Position numbers and translations under genes: made by a program. Shown one piece after another: positions 17,585-27,302 of a stretch of DNA of 64,000 nucleotides (positions are counted from its first letter, which is position 1; each line of letters begins with the position of its first letter). The notes beneath the pieces were generated by a model, which saw nothing but the letters and a program-made list of their open reading frames with translations, did not search any database and was not told the DNA's origin. The stretch is from G963664115 sp965216035. GTDB lineage: Bacteria > Acidobacteriota > Terriglobia > 20CM-2-55-15. The stretch covers positions 124,001 through 188,000 of the forward strand of contig CBDCFM010000020.1 in assembly GCA_965216035.1 (NCBI GenBank), in the 5' to 3' direction.

Positions 17585-17986
17585 ATGATGGAAGTGAGAC
17601 TGCAGACGTATTGGCCCGATTGCGATCCGGCCGGCATCGTTTATTTTGCCAATGTTTTTCGCTTCATAGGACTGGCAGAGGAAGAACTTTTTCTCCTCGC
17701 CAACCAGCACCGCCAGCAGATGCTCGACGCACATGAGGTCTGGATGCCGCGTGTAGAAACGCACGCAAAGTTTGTCAAACCGATTCAGAACGGCAGCGCG
17801 ATTCGAGTCCGTATGGACACGCAGTTTCAAGGTGAGAAGACGGTGCGCTACAACTTCGACGTGCTGGATGACGCGACGGATGAATTGCTTGCCAGGGGTT
17901 TCCTGACCGCCGTCTGTGTGGATCGGGAGATGTTCAAGGCGACACCGATACCGGAAGAAATAAGAAACGTGCTGCGTGGATCCTGA
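17585..17986 (+). CDS. Acyl-CoA thioesterase, 4HBT/YbgC hotdog family
   Basis: A 133-residue single-hotdog protein. The N-terminal YWPDCDPAGIVYFANVFRF is the 4-hydroxybenzoyl-CoA thioesterase active-site signature, with Asp as the catalytic residue in DPAGIVY. Later strands (AIRVRMDTQFQGEKTVRYNFDV, LARGFLTAVCVD) fit the fold. It hydrolyses acyl-CoA thioesters in the cytosol; chain specificity cannot be read from sequence. It is divergent from the MeaB-type GTPase across an 80-bp gap, so the two probably share a promoter region. ATG 17585 or 17588 may start it. Confidence 0.88.
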   Translation: MMEVRLQTYWPDCDPAGIVYFANVFRFIGLAEEELFLLANQHRQQMLDAHEVWMPRVETHAKFVKPIQNGSAIRVRMDTQFQGEKTVRYNFDVLDDATDELLARGFLTAVCVDREMFKATPIPEEIRNVLRGS

Positions 17987-18007
17987 TTGGCGGAGGGACT
18001 GTAAAAT

Positions 18008-18037
18008 TTCGAGTCATCACCCTTCGAGTCATCACCC
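18008..18037. repeat. 15-bp tandem duplication
   Basis: TTCGAGTCATCACCC occurs twice head to tail just after the thioesterase gene. It is too short and isolated to interpret. Confidence 0.7.
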
Positions 18038-18232
18038 AATGCTGCGGTGGGGACCTAATCAACTGCAGGTGGCGTTGATTACGGCAGGTCTTTCGGAAAT
18101 ATCTGTGTGCTCGATGAGCACACCCGCAGAGGAAAATCACGGCCTATTGAACACCGTAGTTCCCTTGACAAAATGCAAACAGGCCGGAAACCGCGCTGTG
18201 GGTTCCGACCTGTACACGCAATGGAGAGTGCC

Positions 18233-19162
18233 TCAACCCTGAATTGAGGGCAGAACGTCTTTAGCGAACCATTCGATCTTCTCCCGACGCTCGGGCCAGC
18301 GGCCCTTCATAAACTGAAGCGCCATGTGCTTGACTCCAATGTCCTTGAATTTCTGCAGCGCTGCGATCAACTGCTCGGGTGTACCCTCGAGCACGTCGTC
18401 CTGCTGGGTGACCGGTTCCTTGGTGATCTCGATCGGCCGGCAGCAACAAAGGTCGACCTGGCCTTCCCTTCCGAGTCCAGCGGCTGCAGTCTGAACCCGA
18501 CTGTACTTCGCAGCCAGGTCTTCAGCAGAAATTTTCACGTGGTAAGAGAACCATGCGTCGCCATACTTGGCCGCACGGTTTACGGCCGCTTCACTTTCTC
18601 CGCCCGTCCAGATCGGAAAATGAGGTTTCTGGACCGGCTTCGGGTTGACCGCAAGCTCAGCAAACTGGTAATGCTTACCCTGGTAGCTCGGCCTCTCTGA
18701 TTTCCAGAGGAGTTTGAATATTTCAAGCTGCTCATTGCCCATCGCCCCCCTCTTGTTGAAGGGAACGCCCAATGCGTTGAACTCTTCGATCATCCAGCCA
18801 ATTCCGGCCCCAAGGATCATCCGTCCGTTCGAAAGCGTGTCGATGGAGGTGGCAACCCGGGCCGTGTAGAGCGGGTGGCGAAATGGCAAGACGGCCACGC
18901 TGATACCGAGTTTGACTTTCTTGGTGACGCCGGCCAGGAAGGACAGGCAAGTCAGCGGTTCCAGGAAAGGGACATCGGGAGAGACGAACCATTGGGAATT
19001 ATCCTTGTAAGGATAAGCCGTTTCCATATTCCAGGGATTGACAAGGCGTTCCGCCGCCCAGACCGAAGAGTAGCCCAGAGTCTCGGCCTGCTGGGCAGCG
19101 TCGGTCAGAACTTCCGGAACTGCGGCTCGGCCAGAGACGGGGAGAAAGACTCCAAGTTGCAT
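18233..19162 (-). CDS. LLM-class F420-dependent oxidoreductase
   Basis: A 309-residue TIM-barrel protein of the luciferase-like monooxygenase superfamily. Visible marks are MQLGVFLPVSG at the start, the LGYSSVWAAERL strand, VKLGISVAVLPFRHPLYTARVATSIDTLSNGR, GAGIGWMIEEFNALGVPF and a PIWTGGES motif. The GWMIEEF segment is common in F420-using members. Such enzymes transfer hydride between F420 and small organic substrates. The nearby cofG/cofH supports F420 rather than FMN as cofactor. The substrate is not predictable. Confidence 0.88.
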   Translation of the reverse strand: MQLGVFLPVSGRAAVPEVLTDAAQQAETLGYSSVWAAERLVNPWNMETAYPYKDNSQWFVSPDVPFLEPLTCLSFLAGVTKKVKLGISVAVLPFRHPLYTARVATSIDTLSNGRMILGAGIGWMIEEFNALGVPFNKRGAMGNEQLEIFKLLWKSERPSYQGKHYQFAELAVNPKPVQKPHFPIWTGGESEAAVNRAAKYGDAWFSYHVKISAEDLAAKYSRVQTAAAGLGREGQVDLCCCRPIEITKEPVTQQDDVLEGTPEQLIAALQKFKDIGVKHMALQFMKGRWPERREKIEWFAKDVLPSIQG

Positions 19163-19627
19163 GAGGGATGTGCCTCCTTCTTAAATTTTGGCGAATTCGT
19201 GTCGTTGGCGAATCTTCGGCGAATCTTCAAATCACTCGCAGGTTATAGGAGGAAATAGGAGCTCTGCCGATCGGCCAGAGTAGCAGATGCGCCCCACCGG
19301 GTGCAAGCAGGGGGTTCGCCCTGGGGAACTGCAGTGGGCGGGCACCTGGGCTTGACTTTCGAGATGATAGCGCGGTCGGGACCCTCTGCGAGGCTCCACC
19401 CTAGCCCGCCTCGGCGAAACAGCCTCCTACTGTCTCTTTTTCAATCACTTCCAGTCCAATCCGGGGCCAACATTCTTGATATATACTGGGCGGCGTAGTC
19501 GGATCAGCCGATGGCCGTCCTACGTGGCCGCCAGAACAAAAATCGATTGTCGCCCGGTGGTCCCCAACCTGCTTTAGGTGAGACTGTTCCCGATATCCGA
19601 CGGAGTTACAACGAAAGAACTACGAAC
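19163..19627. other. Divergent intergenic region before the propionyl-CoA operon
   Basis: This is the upstream region of both the LLM gene (minus) and the mutase operon (plus). The mutase frame is open from 19511, but that part is compositionally unlike the family. No operator or riboswitch (for example a cobalamin box) was recognised. Confidence 0.4.
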
Positions 19628-21781
19628 ATGATCCAGAGGCACCACCAGAGACCTGAAGATTGGCGGAAACTGGCCGCCAAAGAAGCCAGGGGCCGTCCTC
19701 TCGACGAGCTTGATTGGCACACGCCGGAAGGCATCGTCGTAAAGCCTTTGTACACGGCCGAGGATCTGGAGCAGATCGCCCACCTCGGCTCGCTACCCGG
19801 GTTTGCCCCTTACGTCCGGGGGCCAAAGGCCACGATGTACGCTCACCGGCCATGGACGGTTCGACAGTACGCAGGTTTTTCGACAGCCGAAGAATCCAAC
19901 GCGTTCTATCGGGATAACCTGGCCGCGGGTCAGACCGGACTGTCGGTTGCGTTCGACCTTGCGACACACCGCGGTTATGACTCGGATCATCCGCGCGTCG
20001 TGGGTGACGTCGGAAAGGCCGGTGTCGCAATCGACACGATCGAAGACATGAAGATCCTGTTCGACCAGATACCGCTAGAACAGATGTCGGTGTCGATGAC
20101 AATGAACGGCGCGGTGCTGCCGATCATGGCCATGTACATCGTTGCCGCAGAGGAACAGGGCGTCAGTCCGGATCGACTCGCCGGCACCTTGCAGAACGAC
20201 ATCCTGAAGGAATTCATGGTTCGAAATACCTATATTTACCCTCCCGCGCCTTCGATGCGGATCGTCGCCGACATTATTTCCTACGCCGCCCGGCACATGC
20301 CCAGGTTCAACTCGGTATCGATATCCGGCTACCACATGCTTGAAGCCGGGGCGACAAGCGTCCAGGAATTGGGATTTACACTGGCCGATGGCATCGAATA
20401 TGTCCGCGCCGCACTCGCCAACGGCCTGAAGGTCGATCAATTTGCGCCTCGCCTCTCGTTTTTCTTCGGCATTGGCGTGAACTTTTTCATGGAAGTCGCA
20501 AAACTTCGGGCCGCGAGACTGCTCTGGTCTTCGCTGATGGAGGAGTTGTTTTCCCCCGAAGATCCGAAATCATTGATGCTCAGGACGCACTGTCAGACCT
20601 CGGGAGTCAGCCTGACAAGCCAGGACCCTTACAACAACATTGTCCGGACAACGGTGGAAGCCATGGCCGCGGTTCTGGGTGGCACGCAGTCGCTTCATAC
20701 GAATTCCTTCGACGAAGCGCTGGCGCTACCCACGCCGTTTTCGGCTCATATCGCACGCAATACCCAGTTGGTCCTCCAGGAAGAAACCGGAATTACCAAC
20801 GTTGTCGATCCGCTGGCCGGTTCCTACTACGTTGAGAGCCTGACCGCTTCACTGGTCGAAGAAGCGCGCAAGCTGATCGATGAAGTCGAGAAACTGGGCG
20901 GCATGACCCGGGCCGTGGAATCAGGCATGCCGAAGATGCGAATCGAGCAGGCGGCTGCTCTTCGCCAGGCCCGCATCGACCGGGTCGAGGAGGTCGTCGT
21001 TGGAGTCAACAAGTATCAACGCGACGACGAACCCGAAATCGACATTCGTGACATCGACAATACCGCTGTGCGCTCCAGCCAGATCGAGCGTCTGGAGAAC
21101 GTCCGCAATCAAAGAGACTCGCTGGCCTGTGGCGCTCGACTGGATGCTCTGACCGCCGCCGCCGAAGATCGCAGCGGAAACCTGCTCCGAGCGGCCATCG
21201 AGGCTGCGCGGGCGCGCGCCAGCGTGGGTGAGATCTCCGATGCCGTTGAAAAGGCATATGGGCGCCACCGGGCAGTGATTCATTCGGTCAGCGGTGTTTA
21301 CGGATCCGCGTACGAGGGAGATAGCGGCTTCATGGAAATCCAACATGAGATCGAAGCATTTGCACGGGAAGAAGGCCGCCGGCCCCGCATCCTGATAGCT
21401 AAGCTGGGTCAGGATGGGCATGACCGCGGAGCCAAGGTCATCGCGACAGCGTTCGCTGACATGGGGTTTGACGTCGACATTGGCCCGCTGTTTCAAACCC
21501 CGGAAGAAGCTGCGCAGCACGCCATCGAAAACGACGTTCATGTAGTGGGTGTCTCGTCTCAAGCGGCGGGGCACAAGACCCTGGTGCCCCAACTTTTGGA
21601 TTCGCTTGAGAAAAACAACGCAGACGAAATAATCGTCGTATGCGGCGGCGTCATCCCACCGAAGGACTACGACGAACTGAAATCGGCCGGCGTTGCAGCA
21701 GTGTACGGACCGGGAACAAAGATCCCGGAAGCGGCCGTTGAGGTGCTGAATCTGATTCGCAAGACGCGAAACGCTGCATGA
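19628..21781 (+). CDS. scpA: Methylmalonyl-CoA mutase, single-chain
   Basis: Converts (R)-methylmalonyl-CoA to succinyl-CoA with adenosylcobalamin. The substrate-binding TIM barrel comes first (TMYAHRPWTVRQYAGFSTAEESN, GLSVAFDLATHRGYDSDHP, VSMTMNGAVLPIMAMYI). The B12-binding domain follows, with DGHDRGAK holding the cobalt-ligand His near residue 597, and a GSS-like SSQAAGH loop. The frame is open from 19511; I choose ATG 19628 (717 aa) because the family begins at this point. It is the first gene of a tight five-gene operon with pccB, pccA, meaB and mce, which together form the complete propionyl-CoA to succinyl-CoA route. Confidence 0.95.
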   Translation: MIQRHHQRPEDWRKLAAKEARGRPLDELDWHTPEGIVVKPLYTAEDLEQIAHLGSLPGFAPYVRGPKATMYAHRPWTVRQYAGFSTAEESNAFYRDNLAAGQTGLSVAFDLATHRGYDSDHPRVVGDVGKAGVAIDTIEDMKILFDQIPLEQMSVSMTMNGAVLPIMAMYIVAAEEQGVSPDRLAGTLQNDILKEFMVRNTYIYPPAPSMRIVADIISYAARHMPRFNSVSISGYHMLEAGATSVQELGFTLADGIEYVRAALANGLKVDQFAPRLSFFFGIGVNFFMEVAKLRAARLLWSSLMEELFSPEDPKSLMLRTHCQTSGVSLTSQDPYNNIVRTTVEAMAAVLGGTQSLHTNSFDEALALPTPFSAHIARNTQLVLQEETGITNVVDPLAGSYYVESLTASLVEEARKLIDEVEKLGGMTRAVESGMPKMRIEQAAALRQARIDRVEEVVVGVNKYQRDDEPEIDIRDIDNTAVRSSQIERLENVRNQRDSLACGARLDALTAAAEDRSGNLLRAAIEAARARASVGEISDAVEKAYGRHRAVIHSVSGVYGSAYEGDSGFMEIQHEIEAFAREEGRRPRILIAKLGQDGHDRGAKVIATAFADMGFDVDIGPLFQTPEEAAQHAIENDVHVVGVSSQAAGHKTLVPQLLDSLEKNNADEIIVVCGGVIPPKDYDELKSAGVAAVYGPGTKIPEAAVEVLNLIRKTRNAA

Positions 21782-21817
21782 CTTTGCGGACTAACGACAG
21801 GCTAATCGGAGACTTCC

Positions 21818-23350
21818 ATGCAAGACAACATTGAGCAACTGGAACGGATGCGCTCCGCCGCGAAGCTGGGCGGCGGTCGAGACCGTATCCAAAAACAACA
21901 CGCCAAGGGCAAGCTGACGGCCCGCGAGCGCGTCGATTTGCTGTTGGACACGGGTAGCTTCGAAGAGTGGGACATGTTTGTCGAACATCGCTCGAACGAT
22001 TTCGGGATGGGCGACAACAAAATCCCTGGCGATGGAGTCGTCACTGGCTACGGGACGATCAACGGCCGGCTCGTGTTCGTATTCAGCCAGGACTTCACGG
22101 TATTCGGCGGTTCCCTCTCAGAGGCACACGCGGAGAAGATCTGCAAAGTCATGAAGCAGGCCATCAAGGTGGGCGCTCCGTTGATCGGGATGAACGATTC
22201 AGGGGGCGCGCGCATCCAGGAAGGCGTTGCCTCACTGGGTGGCTACGCAGACGTTTTTCAGCAGAACGTGCTTGCCTCCGGTGTCGTGCCTCAAATTTCC
22301 CTGATCATGGGCCCGTGCGCCGGGGGCGCAGTATACTCCCCTGCGATCACCGACTTCATCTTAATGGTGAAAGACAGTTCTTACATGTTCGTGACAGGCC
22401 CCGATGTCGTCAAGACGGTGACGCATGAAGAGGTCACGGCCGACGAACTCGGTGGTGCCACAACGCACTCCACCAAGTCCGGAGTCGCCGACCTGGCATT
22501 CGAAAACGACGTCGAGGCGCTGTTGATGACCCGCCGGCTGGTCACTTTTCTGCCGCCTGACAACCGCAGCAAGCCGCCAGCCTGGCCCACCTCGGACCCA
22601 ATGGACCGCGTGGAACGGTCCCTGGACAGTCTGGTGCCCCACGATACAGCCAAACCCTATGACATGAAGGAGCTGATCACGAAAGTCGCCGACGAAGGTG
22701 ATTTTTTTGAGATGCAACCCGAATATGCCAGCAATATTATTATCGGGTTCATTCGCATCAACGGTTCGACGATCGGAGTGGTCGCCAATCAACCGATGGT
22801 ACTGGCCGGTTGCCTGGATATCGATTCGTCCGTTAAAGGAGCACGGTTCGTCCGCTTCTGCGATGCTTTCAACATACCGATTCTGACGTTCGTGGATGTG
22901 CCGGGGTTCATGCCGGGAACGACACAGGAGTACGGCGGCATCATCAAGCAGGGCGCGAAATTGTTGTACGCCTACGCTGAGGCCACAATACCGAAGGTCA
23001 CCGTGATCACCCGAAAGGCTTACGGGGGAGCCTATGACGTGATGTCCTCCAAACACCTCCGGGGGGACGTCAACTTCGCATGGCCGAGAGCAGAAATAGC
23101 CGTGATGGGTCCAAAAGGGGCCGTCGAGATCATTTTTCGCCAGGACCTGGGCGATGCGGAAAAGATCGCGGAACGGACTGAAGAGTACCGGAAAAAGTTT
23201 GCGAACCCGTTCATCGCCGGCAGCCGCGGCTACATCGACGATGTCACCATGCCGAGAAACACCCGTGCACGCGTCGCGCGGTCCTTCGCGATGCTGCGTG
23301 ATAAACGCCTGGAAAATCCCTGGCGCAAACATGGGAACATACCTTTGTAA
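21818..23350 (+). CDS. pccB: Propionyl-CoA carboxylase beta (carboxyltransferase) subunit
   Basis: A 510-residue acyl-CoA carboxylase beta chain that moves CO2 from carboxybiotin to propionyl-CoA. Marks include KQHAKGKLTARERVDLLLD near the start, GGSLSEAHAEKICKVM, the oxyanion-hole segment GPCAGGAVYSPAI and a second GGAYDVMSS glycine pair, FVDVPGFMPGT and WPRAEIAVMGPKGAVEI. It lies 36 bases after scpA and 29 before pccA, so it should be co-transcribed. The length matches the family. Confidence 0.95.
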   Translation: MQDNIEQLERMRSAAKLGGGRDRIQKQHAKGKLTARERVDLLLDTGSFEEWDMFVEHRSNDFGMGDNKIPGDGVVTGYGTINGRLVFVFSQDFTVFGGSLSEAHAEKICKVMKQAIKVGAPLIGMNDSGGARIQEGVASLGGYADVFQQNVLASGVVPQISLIMGPCAGGAVYSPAITDFILMVKDSSYMFVTGPDVVKTVTHEEVTADELGGATTHSTKSGVADLAFENDVEALLMTRRLVTFLPPDNRSKPPAWPTSDPMDRVERSLDSLVPHDTAKPYDMKELITKVADEGDFFEMQPEYASNIIIGFIRINGSTIGVVANQPMVLAGCLDIDSSVKGARFVRFCDAFNIPILTFVDVPGFMPGTTQEYGGIIKQGAKLLYAYAEATIPKVTVITRKAYGGAYDVMSSKHLRGDVNFAWPRAEIAVMGPKGAVEIIFRQDLGDAEKIAERTEEYRKKFANPFIAGSRGYIDDVTMPRNTRARVARSFAMLRDKRLENPWRKHGNIPL

Positions 23351-23379
23351 TCGCGAGACGATTTCAAGAAAGTAGAGAC

Positions 23380-25383
23380 ATGTTCGACAAGATTCTCGTA
23401 GCAAACCGCGGCGAAATCGCCTGCCGGGTCATCAAGACTGCACGGCGCATGGGTATCCGCACGGTGGCGATTTACTCCGACGCCGACCGCGACGCACTGC
23501 ACCGACAAATGGCGGATGAAGCTGTTCACGTCGGGCCGCCACAGGCAGCCGAGAGTTATCTGGTGATCGATAACATCCTCGAAGCCGCGAAGAATACGGG
23601 GGCACAGGCGGTGCATCCAGGCTACGGTTTCGTTTCGGAGAATCCTGCGTTTGCGGAAGCGCTTTTAAGGGCCGGAATTACCTTCATCGGTCCGGGCGTC
23701 AAGGCGATTACGAGCATGGGGGATAAGATCACTTCTAAAAGAGTCGCTACGAATGCGGGAGTCAACACGATTCCCGGTTTCACCGACACGATCGAGGGTC
23801 CCGACCATGCCGTTGAGGTCGCCCGGGAAATCGGCTACCCCGTCATGCTCAAAGCCAGTGCTGGAGGGGGTGGGAAAGGCATGCGCGTTGTCACCGACGA
23901 CGCGGAAACCCGCGATCGTTTCGAACGGGCGACGAACGAGGCGCAGTCCAGCTTCGGCGACAGCCGCATCTTCGCCGAAAAATTCATCGAACAGCCCCGA
24001 CACATCGAAATCCAGTTGCTCGCCGATACGCACGGCAACACGGTCCATCTGGGCGAACGCGAGTGTTCCATTCAACGGCGCCACCAGAAGGTAATCGAAG
24101 AAGCCCCCTCGCCGTTTGTGAACAAGTCCACGCGCGAGGCGATGGGTAAACAAGCCGTGGCCCTGGCTAAGGCGGTGGATTTCTGTTCCGCGGGAACGGT
24201 CGAATTCATCGTCGATGCCGACCGCAACTTCTATTTTCTGGAAATGAATACGCGCTTGCAGGTCGAACACCCTGTCACCGAATTGGTAACCGGCCTGGAC
24301 ATTGTGGAACAGATGATTCGTATTGCTGCAGGTGAAAAACTGGAGATCAAACAAAAGGACGTGGTTCTTAACGGCTGGGCAATCGAGAGCCGCATTTATG
24401 CCGAAGATCCATTTCGCAACTTCATGCCGTCCACTGGCCGCCTGACACGGTACCAGGCGCCGACTGAAACCGAAGACACGCGCGTCGATACTGGAATCGA
24501 GGAAGGCAGCGAGGTTTCGATCTTCTACGACCCGATGATTGCCAAAGTCATTACCTACGGTAGTGACCGGTCACAGGCACTGTCCCGCATGGGTGACGCT
24601 TTGGATGCCTATTACATTCGCGGCGTGTCCCACAACATCAGCTTCTTGAACGCTGTGATTGCCCACCCGAGGTTTGTCGCAGGAACGCTGAGTACGAGTT
24701 TTATCGCGGACGAATTTCCGGACGGCTTTCACGCAAGCGATGTTCCGCATGATGATCCAGGGCTTCCCGTAGCCGTAGCTGCGGCAGTTCACCAGAAGCA
24801 CATGATCCGGGCAGCGCAGCTGTCGGGCCAACTGCCCAGTCACGAACGCCGGGCCGGTGACAGATGGACGGTCATCATCGACAACGAACACTGGCCGATT
24901 ACGGTAACGTCTGTCGATACCGGATTCGAGATCGTCCATGACAAGGACAGTAAGGTTACTAAGGACACTTATCGGGTGATGACCGAATGGGAGATTGGCG
25001 AACCGTTGTTCCGAGCCGAGATCAACAGCCGCGCGGTGTGTTTTCAGATCGACGAATTCGGCGCAAGCTACCGCTTGCTCCACCGAGGGTCACGCGTCGA
25101 TGCCCTCGTTGTGACTCAAAAAGCTGCTGATTTGCACCGCCATATGATTCCGAAGCAACCCCCCGATCTGTCCAAATTCCTGCTCTCTCCTATGCCCGGG
25201 TTGTTGATCCATCTTCCATTGAAAGCGGGCGACGAAGTCAAGGCCGGCGAGGAATTGGCCGTCGTCGAGGCGATGAAAATGGAAAACAGCCTCCGGGCGT
25301 CTGAAGACGTCGTTATCGCGAAGACACTCGCGGCCAAGGGGGACAGCCTGGTCGTCGACCAGCGGATCGTGGAATTCGAATAG
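23380..25383 (+). CDS. pccA: Acyl-CoA carboxylase alpha: biotin carboxylase plus BCCP
   Basis: A 667-residue fused subunit. The N-terminal biotin carboxylase (residues ~1-450) has FDKILVANRGEIACRVI, the ATP-grasp glycine loop SAGGGGKGMRVV and HIEIQLLADTHGN. A linker domain follows, then a C-terminal biotin-carrier domain with the biotinylated Lys in EAMKMEN near residue 632. With pccB it makes (S)-methylmalonyl-CoA from propionyl-CoA, ATP and bicarbonate. It is embedded in the operon between pccB and meaB, with a six-base gap to meaB. Confidence 0.95.
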   Translation: MFDKILVANRGEIACRVIKTARRMGIRTVAIYSDADRDALHRQMADEAVHVGPPQAAESYLVIDNILEAAKNTGAQAVHPGYGFVSENPAFAEALLRAGITFIGPGVKAITSMGDKITSKRVATNAGVNTIPGFTDTIEGPDHAVEVAREIGYPVMLKASAGGGGKGMRVVTDDAETRDRFERATNEAQSSFGDSRIFAEKFIEQPRHIEIQLLADTHGNTVHLGERECSIQRRHQKVIEEAPSPFVNKSTREAMGKQAVALAKAVDFCSAGTVEFIVDADRNFYFLEMNTRLQVEHPVTELVTGLDIVEQMIRIAAGEKLEIKQKDVVLNGWAIESRIYAEDPFRNFMPSTGRLTRYQAPTETEDTRVDTGIEEGSEVSIFYDPMIAKVITYGSDRSQALSRMGDALDAYYIRGVSHNISFLNAVIAHPRFVAGTLSTSFIADEFPDGFHASDVPHDDPGLPVAVAAAVHQKHMIRAAQLSGQLPSHERRAGDRWTVIIDNEHWPITVTSVDTGFEIVHDKDSKVTKDTYRVMTEWEIGEPLFRAEINSRAVCFQIDEFGASYRLLHRGSRVDALVVTQKAADLHRHMIPKQPPDLSKFLLSPMPGLLIHLPLKAGDEVKAGEELAVVEAMKMENSLRASEDVVIAKTLAAKGDSLVVDQRIVEFE

Positions 25384-25389
25384 CGCAGC

Positions 25390-26388
25390 ATGTCGTCACA
25401 GGATTCCAAAAAGCTCGCCCCAGCCTTACTCGGAGGAGATCGCCGAGCGCTTGCACAGGCCATCACGCTGATCGAATCGACCCGCCCCGAAGACCGTCGG
25501 GCCTCTCGCCTGCTCCTTGAGGAACTTGTCCCAAAATCAGGCCAGTCCATACGGATCGGTATCTCCGGCGTGCCCGGCGTCGGGAAATCGACGTTCATCG
25601 AAAACCTCGGGAATTACCTGATCGACGAAGGGCACAAAGTGGCCGTGCTCGCTGTGGATCCCTCTTCGGCAGTCAGCGGCGGCTCGATTCTTGGCGACAA
25701 GACGCGTATGGAGCAGCTTTCGAAGCGTCCGGAAGCGTTTATCCGCCCGTCGCCGGCGGGCACGACACTGGGCGGGGTGACCCGCCGTACCCGGGAGACG
25801 ATGTTGGTGGCTGAAGCCGCCGGTTTTGATGTGTTGCTGGTCGAGACCGTCGGGGTGGGGCAATCTGAAACCGCTGTCTCGGACATGACCGATATGTTCA
25901 TCCTGATGCTGTTGCCCGGTGGGGGCGACGAACTGCAGGGGATCAAGCGGGGCATCGTCGAACTGGCGGACCTGCTGCTGGTCAACAAGGCGGATGGCGA
26001 CATGTTGGCTGTGGCCCAGCGTGCGATCGCCGACTATCGGAACGCGTTGCATCTGCTGCACCCGCGCAGTGAGCACTGGCAGGTTCCAGTCGAGGGATAC
26101 TCGGCAATCGAAGGCTCCGACACTCCCGGTGTGTGGGACATCGTCGAGCGATACCTGACGGCGCTGTCAAAGGCGGGCGAAATCGATCAGAAGCGTGCCG
26201 ACCAGGCCAAAGCATGGATGTGGAGCGAAGTCACCGACGAACTCGTTGATAAACTGATGGACGACCCTGAGGTGAAGGCCCGGGTCGCTCACCTTGAAGA
26301 AGAAGTGACTCATGGTAAATTGTCGCCCACCGTAGCGGCACAGGAAATGGTTGCCACATTCCTGAAACGCCAGACTGGAGAATCATGA
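25390..26388 (+). CDS. meaB: Methylmalonyl-CoA mutase-associated GTPase MeaB
   Basis: A 332-residue GTPase with Walker A GVPGVGKS, AVDPSSAVSGGSILGDKTRM, VETVGVGQSE and LVNKADGD. It protects and reloads the adenosylcobalamin-dependent mutase. Its place between pccA and the epimerase gene, with a four-base overlap with the latter, ties it directly to the scpA product. It differs in sequence from the other MeaB-type protein at 16551-17504. Confidence 0.93.
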   Translation: MSSQDSKKLAPALLGGDRRALAQAITLIESTRPEDRRASRLLLEELVPKSGQSIRIGISGVPGVGKSTFIENLGNYLIDEGHKVAVLAVDPSSAVSGGSILGDKTRMEQLSKRPEAFIRPSPAGTTLGGVTRRTRETMLVAEAAGFDVLLVETVGVGQSETAVSDMTDMFILMLLPGGGDELQGIKRGIVELADLLLVNKADGDMLAVAQRAIADYRNALHLLHPRSEHWQVPVEGYSAIEGSDTPGVWDIVERYLTALSKAGEIDQKRADQAKAWMWSEVTDELVDKLMDDPEVKARVAHLEEEVTHGKLSPTVAAQEMVATFLKRQTGES

Positions 26389-26789
26389 TCGGAAGGCTCA
26401 ATCATGTCGCAATAGCCGTGCCGGATCTCATCCTGGCTGTGTCGGTCTATGAGGGGTTATTGGGGGCCACGGTATCGCCACGACTCCCGCTCCCCGAGCA
26501 CGGTGTGACAACGATCTTCGTAGAACTGCCGAACACCAAAATCGAATTAATACAACCGCTGGGCGAGGACTCACCGATCGAGGGGTTTCTCGAACGCAAC
26601 CCTTCCGGTGGGATCCATCACATCTGTTACGAAGTGGAGGACATTATCGCCGCCCGCAACCAGTTGACTGCAGAAGGCGCGCGCGTGCTGGGAAGCGGAG
26701 AACCGAGTACGGGTGCTCACGGAAAGCCCGTCATCTTTCTCCACCCCAAAGACTTCTGTGGGACGCTGATCGAGCTTGAGCAGGCCTGA
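26385..26789 (+). CDS. mce: Methylmalonyl-CoA epimerase
   Basis: A 134-residue vicinal-oxygen-chelate protein that interconverts (S)- and (R)-methylmalonyl-CoA. It shows the typical LNHVAIAVPDL start, LPNTKIELIQPLGEDSPI, GGIHHICYEVEDI (metal His) and FLHPKDFCGTLIELEQ end with the Glu ligand. The ATG overlaps the meaB stop (ATGA), so translation is coupled. It is the last gene of the operon; a GC hairpin repeat follows about 35 bases later and could end transcription. Confidence 0.94.
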   Translation: MIGRLNHVAIAVPDLILAVSVYEGLLGATVSPRLPLPEHGVTTIFVELPNTKIELIQPLGEDSPIEGFLERNPSGGIHHICYEVEDIIAARNQLTAEGARVLGSGEPSTGAHGKPVIFLHPKDFCGTLIELEQA

Positions 26790-26811
26790 TAGGGGGGCGG
26801 TAAAGGGAGCT

Positions 26812-27025
26812 AATGCCCCTCCTAAAAGGCCCCGCACGGGGGGCCGTACGGGGCGACGGCTTTCATTTTAAAGCGGTGGTGCCAAGGCGTCAGAGTAAGA
26901 GGATAATCGGATCAAGCGAGATCCACTCTTCCGATTTCGTTTCCCCTAAAGATTTCGCTCGATCGTTCATTCAGACTGCCATCACTGTCGCGTTCGACGC
27001 GTGGTCTGAACGATCGGCAACTCTC
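26812..27025. repeat. Intergenic hairpin repeat, copy 2 (two-hairpin form)
   Basis: Hairpin A (GCCCCGCACGG...CCGTACGGGGC, about 26829-26856) is followed by GGCGTCAGAGTAAGAGGATAA and, some 100 bases on, by hairpin B (CGATCGTTCA...TGAACGATCG, about 26968-27018). Both modules recur in other copies. It lies directly downstream of the propionyl-CoA operon. Confidence 0.75.
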
Positions 27026-27083
27026 GCCATCATCCTGTTATGCGTTCATTGCCGAAATTCTGCATTCGGGATAAAGTCACACA

Positions 27084-27302
27084 ATGGAATCAGTCGATAT
27101 CAAGGAAATCCTGAAGTTGAGCGTCCCCGACCGGATTGAGTTGGTGGAGGCTATCTGGGACAGCATCGTCAATAATCCGGGAGCCCTTCCAGTCACAGAG
27201 GCGCAGAGGCATGAGTTGGATCGTCGTCTCGCCGAGCACCGAGCTAGTCCCCGAGAGGGACAGACGTGGGAAGAACTCCGCGATTCGCTTGACTCAGAGT
27301 AG
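27084..27302 (+). CDS. Addiction-module antitoxin (CHP02574/Unstab_antitox type)
   Basis: A 72-residue helical antitoxin with the family pattern: ILKLSVPDRIELVEAIWDSIVNN near the start, then LPVTEAQRHELDRRLAEH and a WEELRDSLDS end. It binds and blocks a ParE/RelE toxin encoded next to it; the toxin frame overlaps the antitoxin stop by one base. The antitoxin is intact, but its toxin partner carries an in-frame stop. A GTTATGC string at 27037 upstream and an attC-like inverted repeat after the toxin hint that the pair was a mobile cassette. Confidence 0.85.
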   Translation: MESVDIKEILKLSVPDRIELVEAIWDSIVNNPGALPVTEAQRHELDRRLAEHRASPREGQTWEELRDSLDSE

